NCBI GenBank assembly: GCA_015501055.1
Contig: JADNYV010000347.1
Span: 1-35,934, forward strand
DNA length: 35,934 nt
Source of the DNA: Mucidula mucida
Taxonomy: Eukaryota; Basidiomycota; Agaricomycetes; Agaricales; Physalacriaceae
Direction of reading: 5' to 3'
The notes below the pieces were generated by a model. The model was not told the origin of the DNA. It saw nothing but the letters and a program-made list of their open reading frames with translations, and did no database searches. The position numbers and the translations under genes are program-made. Below are positions 32,201-35,934 of the stretch, piece after piece (position 1 is the stretch's first letter; each line of letters begins with the position of its first letter).

Positions 32201-33645
32201 TCCCTCGAGATGGAAAAGGATCAGCGTTCAGGAGTGCTGGGTCTCGATGGTCTTACTATGGCCACCATCGCGGACAGCTACGTGCTCAGTCGCCCTGGGG
32301 TACCAGTAAAGCGACATATTGGTACGCCGACACGACACCGCAGATGATGTTGTTCTGACCAATTGTCTAGAGATCGAGCTGCCGCAGGATGTGACCTACA
32401 GGTGTGGCGATTACATGTCTATGTATGTACCTCCGAATCAAGCATGCGTACAGTCTTTTGAGGTTGTCTAGACTTCCACTCAACCCTCCCCGTGACGTTC
32501 AGCGCGTCCTGTCATATTTTCATCTCACTCAGGACCAAGAGGTGAATTTCTTCGTTCTCATTGAAGCCTTGTAGGTTTTGACTTGTTGTGTTTAGATTAC
32601 ACTAGCGTCTCCTGGCCCCACTACCCTTCCCACCGGACGTCCAATATCGGTATACGCGTTGCTCAGCGGTTACGTTGAGCTTTCTCAGCTAGCAAGCCAA
32701 GGCAACCTTACAACTTTGGCCAAGCATACGACATCTATTGCCGCGAAGGAATACATCGATAACAGAATAGCAAAATACAGGACCACGATCACGAACGAGC
32801 GGACAAGTGTCCTCGATATCCTCGAACTATTCCCGCATGATATCACCATACCCTTATCGACATACCTTGGTATGCTCCCTCCAATGCGTGCGCGGCAATA
32901 CTCCATATCGTCCTCACCAATGTGGAACTCCCATCGTGTCACCCTTACATACAGCGTGGTCGACTCCCCTCCACTCTCATCATCGAAGTCGCACAACTTC
33001 CTCGGCGTCGCCACGAACTACATGGCCAATCTACAGCCCGGCGCCGCCATCCTGATGAACGTACGCCAGTCGACTGCTGACTACCGTGTGATGTCCGACC
33101 TCAGTCGCCCCATCGTCATGATCTGCGCTGGATCTGGGTTCGCGCCTATGCGTGGGTTCCTGCAGGAACGGGCCATTAGTCGAGGGGCTTTGGGGAAGGT
33201 GTTGTTGTTCTTTGGGTGTAGGCGCCCGGATGGCGATTTGCTTTATACGGATGAGCTGACGCAATGGGTGAAGGAGGGTGTTGTTGATCTGCGCTCTACT
33301 TACTCGAGAGCGAAGGAACAGTCGGCCGGGTGCCAGTATGTACAAGAGTGAGTCCGGTTTATCTGTCGATTCGCTTTGTTGTTTCCAACTGGTCACAGGC
33401 GATTACGACTGGATCAAGATGAAGTGAGGGAAGCCTTTGATCAGGACGCTTTGGTGAGATCTCATCCACGTGTGAGAGCGTAGAGTTTGTTACTTACTAT
33501 AGTGCAGTTCTTTGTTTGTGGCTTCCAGCACGTCGTGAGTTCGGTGAAAGGAACGTTGCTGGATATCTTGGGCCAGCCAAAGGACACTGAGACGAGCCTT
33601 GAACATGTACTTGTCGGACGATATTTTGCCGACGTTTTGGAGTAG
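29250..33645 (+). CDS. CYP505-type self-sufficient P450:NADPH-reductase fusion, 1043 aa
   Basis: 26 exons: 29250-29316, 29365-29433, 29485-29562, 29616-29665, 29710-29743, 29800-29823, 29871-29943, 29989-30094, 30147-30300, 30346-30461, 30511-30532, 30584-30601, 30658-30792, 30842-31008, 31059-31112, 31167-31184, 31236-31286, 31336-31645, 31703-31792, 31843-32111, 32162-32321, 32371-32422, 32472-32541, 32596-33347, 33399-33453, 33508-33645. The sum is 3132 nt with no lesion. The heme domain has AGHETTS (264-270), ExxR E320-R323 and [10 protein letters not shown] with Cys403. A linker leads to an FMN flavodoxin ([11 protein letters not shown] ~493; TASFEG 541-546), an FAD module (RQYSISSS ~829) and an NADPH site (CAGSGFAP ~906; VCG near the end). 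There is no membrane anchor. It fits P450foxy/BM3-like fatty-acid subterminal hydroxylases; the exact substrate is inferred from family only. Confidence 0.93.
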
Positions 33646-35545
33646 GAACAGTTCCATTCGATAGCTTATCCCGGTATAATGTGGAAAGACTACTTAGATG
33701 TAATCATATTAATATACGTTGGACTGAATCAAATTCTCAACTACACATTACGAACGTGAAAGCTTTGTCAGCACGGACTCTAACAAGATGATACAGGAAG
33801 ATAGTGGCGCTTATAGGCCGACCTCCACGCTTGCCCTCTTTGGTCAGGATTAGTCTCAACCTTGTGATTCTCAGTCTGCAATCTTTACCATGAAGTTCTA
33901 CCTGCAGCTTGAATGACCACGACCATGAAAACGGACACATCGGCCCGGTACCGGAAGTGCGCACTGCCGATGTTCTTGCTCCTTGTTCTTTGACCATCAC
34001 GGGCACGGCCTTGAGACAGACGAAACATCGTAGAGAGACTTACTGTACAAGGCGCGTCAAAAGTTTCAGCTTTCCCTTAAATGTCTGTCCTCAATCCAAT
34101 ACTCTTTAGCGAGCTTGAAAGATAGGATCGCACTCTGCCATTTCGAATACTTTTTGCTCCCCGACGCCAGTGTTTGTCATGGGAAAAACAAATCCTTATA
34201 TTTTAGGAGGCCGTCCGGCGTTCATACAACCTAAGAGACTCCCTGAACTTAGTAAGCTCCCAGAGATATAATTTTCCTCCTTCTTTGTCTATCGAGTCCA
34301 CCTCCTACCATGGGGACTACGAGATGAGTGAGTTCGGATTCAAATGTAGTTCCACACTTAAAGCGCCACCGCCTCCAGGGTACTTCTTCGGCTGTATCGG
34401 ACGTACGAGTCCGATTGCGTATAGCTGAACGACTCAGACAATTGATATTTCCTTTTGCAATTAGCGGACAGGGTCTTCAGAGTATCTTCAGGCAGCTTCA
34501 GGCGGACCTCTCAGCGCTGTAAACTCCGGTTATTTGTCTGATCCGGACAACATATCCCGCGTCGCGTCCCGCTGGAGGGTGGGTGGATTATAATTGCGTC
34601 CCGTAATCCGGATTTTTCGTCGCCGGTGCGAAATGTGAACGTTATCACGATCGGCGTCTATACCCAAATCATACCCCACTACAGTGCTGATGGTGGCACC
34701 TGGTCCGCGTCTAGCGATGTCGATATCAAAGAGCGTGTACACGGATGCTAAGGCCTTCGGGACGCGTAAGGTCATGCTGAGTGGTATGCCGATGCTGTCG
34801 GCGCAGAGTTGGGAGATGTGGATGTTCAATCAGGTCTTGGCGAACTTGCGACCCGCAGTAGTAGCCAACAATGATGGACGACGTGCTCGAAGCCTGCACA
34901 TAGTAACCTTTATTCTCTGACGGTTTGATAGGTCAATTGTCGACGGCAATAGTTCTGAACCACACTTCAATCACCCATCTTTACGGAAAGGCATACACTG
35001 ATAGATGCCAGTGATCGTTTCAGTATGCCACCTCTCAAATCGTACTGAACGCCGAGCAGTGGAGCTTTTCTCCTTCGTTTACTTCAACTCGCCGGAGAGT
35101 CTTTCTCCAACTATGGTCAGCTCGGGTCCTGGGCTTGCTTTTCAGCGGCTTTCTGCCGCCACATAGCTCGGGTCGCCGTGGACATGACTCGATATTCATT
35201 CGGGGCGCGCTGTTTAGTATGTGATGATTCTCAGTCAGGCCGATCCAATTGTGAGTCATAGGGCATCCTTCCCACTTGCAAATGCGCGAGGCGTCGGACA
35301 CAAACCAGCTTCATTCACACCGCGACCTGCCTTGACGTTACCAGTAGATGCCGGCGCGAGCTATAACTCGAAGTATATGAATATTCTCGTCTTCGACAGA
35401 ACAGATTATGTATCGATGGAAACTAGTGGCGGTATCGGTAATATACAGTATCAAGAGCGAAACAGTGATTGTAGACCGGATATCAAGTCATTCCGTACTA
35501 ATCACTTCTTCACCAGCGACTTTCGTGCAACCCATTCGGCCTTTT
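33646..35545. other. Long stretch without a confident gene
   Basis: Around 33900-34060 a plus-strand frame has a His/Asp-rich, fairly protein-like peptide (NDHDHENGHIGPVPEVRTAD) without a proper start, and the opposite strand is also open. Frames at 34530-34920 are open on both strands and cannot be ranked. A frame beginning with ATG at 35224 runs to 35574 but shows no domain. No repeat, RNA gene or transposon hallmark was found. Confidence 0.35.
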
Positions 35546-35934
35546 CTAACATCCGCTTACGACAGAAGACATAGATCGAAGGAGGACGGGTACTCGAGGG
35601 ATAGAGAAGTCCCTCCAATCGGCAAGGGAAAATAGTGCTTCGAGTGGCACGCCGCTCAACTTGGAATGCTCCATAACACGAGGATGATATCGGCCGTGGA
35701 TGAGCTCCGCAGGAATCAATGCTTCGAAGCCATCCATAATCATAGGATGGAATACGTAGCCAATTGGCGCCTCTGGTAAGGCAGGTTCAGATTGATGGGT
35801 GTTCGATGCGCAGGAATCTCCACCTCGACAAACTCGTCTGAGGTGTTCGTCCCTTCTTGACTGAGTGGATTAGATGGACCAGCATCAGAGATGTCTACCT
35901 CCACAAAGTCATGCAGGTCAATCTCCTCCGCCAC
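35546..35934 (-). pseudogene. Partial unknown gene running off the right edge, probable frameshift
   Basis: Reading leftward from the edge, an open frame (EEIDLHDFVEVDISDAG ... FVEVEIPAHRTPINL) is followed without any splice signal by a different frame that continues in protein-like fashion (PEAPIGYVFHPMIMDGFEA; LADWRDFSIPRVPVLL) to a stop at 35546-35548. The switch lies near 35780-35790 and needs a 1-nt shift. The N-terminal part contains two copies of the acidic motif DxFVEVxI. The 5' end is outside the window, so the gene is incomplete, and no family is recognised. A sequencing error or an unusual short intron cannot be excluded. Confidence 0.45.

Noticed and set aside
33737..34006. 89-codon minus-strand frame downstream of the fusion gene
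   Set aside because: Composition is no better than the opposite strand, and neither has a domain or splice support.

Overview
The window reads as nuclear DNA of a filamentous fungus, most likely a basidiomycete of the Agaricomycetes type. Genes are packed on both strands and cut by many short introns (about 45-65 nt, GT..AG, with CTAAC/CTGAC-like branch sites). Some exons are only 10-20 nt. The gene content (F-box families, a self-sufficient CYP505-type P450-reductase fusion, a monocarboxylate-type MFS permease, a fungal TAP-type peptidase) fits this. No bacterial operon, CRISPR, rRNA or tRNA signal was found. All gene models were spliced by eye and checked for reading-frame continuity.

Layout, left to right. 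1-906: the 3' end of a decayed cytochrome P450, closely similar to the 3' end of the intact P450 at 22.5-25.8 kb. 0.9-3.9 kb: mostly unresolved, with one credible small basic protein (2319-2789). 3.9-8.7 kb: a tandem duplication of a ~2.4 kb unit, each copy holding an F-box gene broken by its own indels. 8.7-11.2 kb: unresolved coding-like debris containing a ~175 bp inverted repeat. 11.2-12.4 kb (-): a seven-exon gene for an acidic 303-aa orphan protein. 14.1-16.3 kb (+): an intact 17-exon MFS permease (458 aa). 18.7-20.8 kb: a secreted TAP-type serine peptidase gene with two in-frame stops and one frameshift. 21.1-21.8 kb (+) and 26.2-26.9 kb (-): two inverted paralogues of an unknown family, the first frameshifted and the second intact. 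They flank an intact 14-exon P450 (545 aa) whose eighth intron carries a 5'-truncated LINE with poly(A) tail and target-site duplication. 27.1-28.3 kb (-): an orphan 385-aa protein. 29.2-33.6 kb (+): an intact 26-exon CYP505-like P450:reductase fusion (1043 aa) with a clear TATA box. 33.6-35.9 kb: mostly unresolved, ending in a partial, probably frameshifted gene running off the right edge on the minus strand.

Functionally, the four recognisable working genes are two P450 monooxygenases (one self-sufficient), one permease and possibly their orphan neighbours. This could be oxidative/xenobiotic metabolism or the edge of a specialised-metabolite neighbourhood, but no backbone synthase is visible and co-function is inference only. 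The strongest theme is genome turnover: tandem, inverted and dispersed duplications with one or both copies decaying, plus a recent retrotransposon copy tolerated inside an intron.
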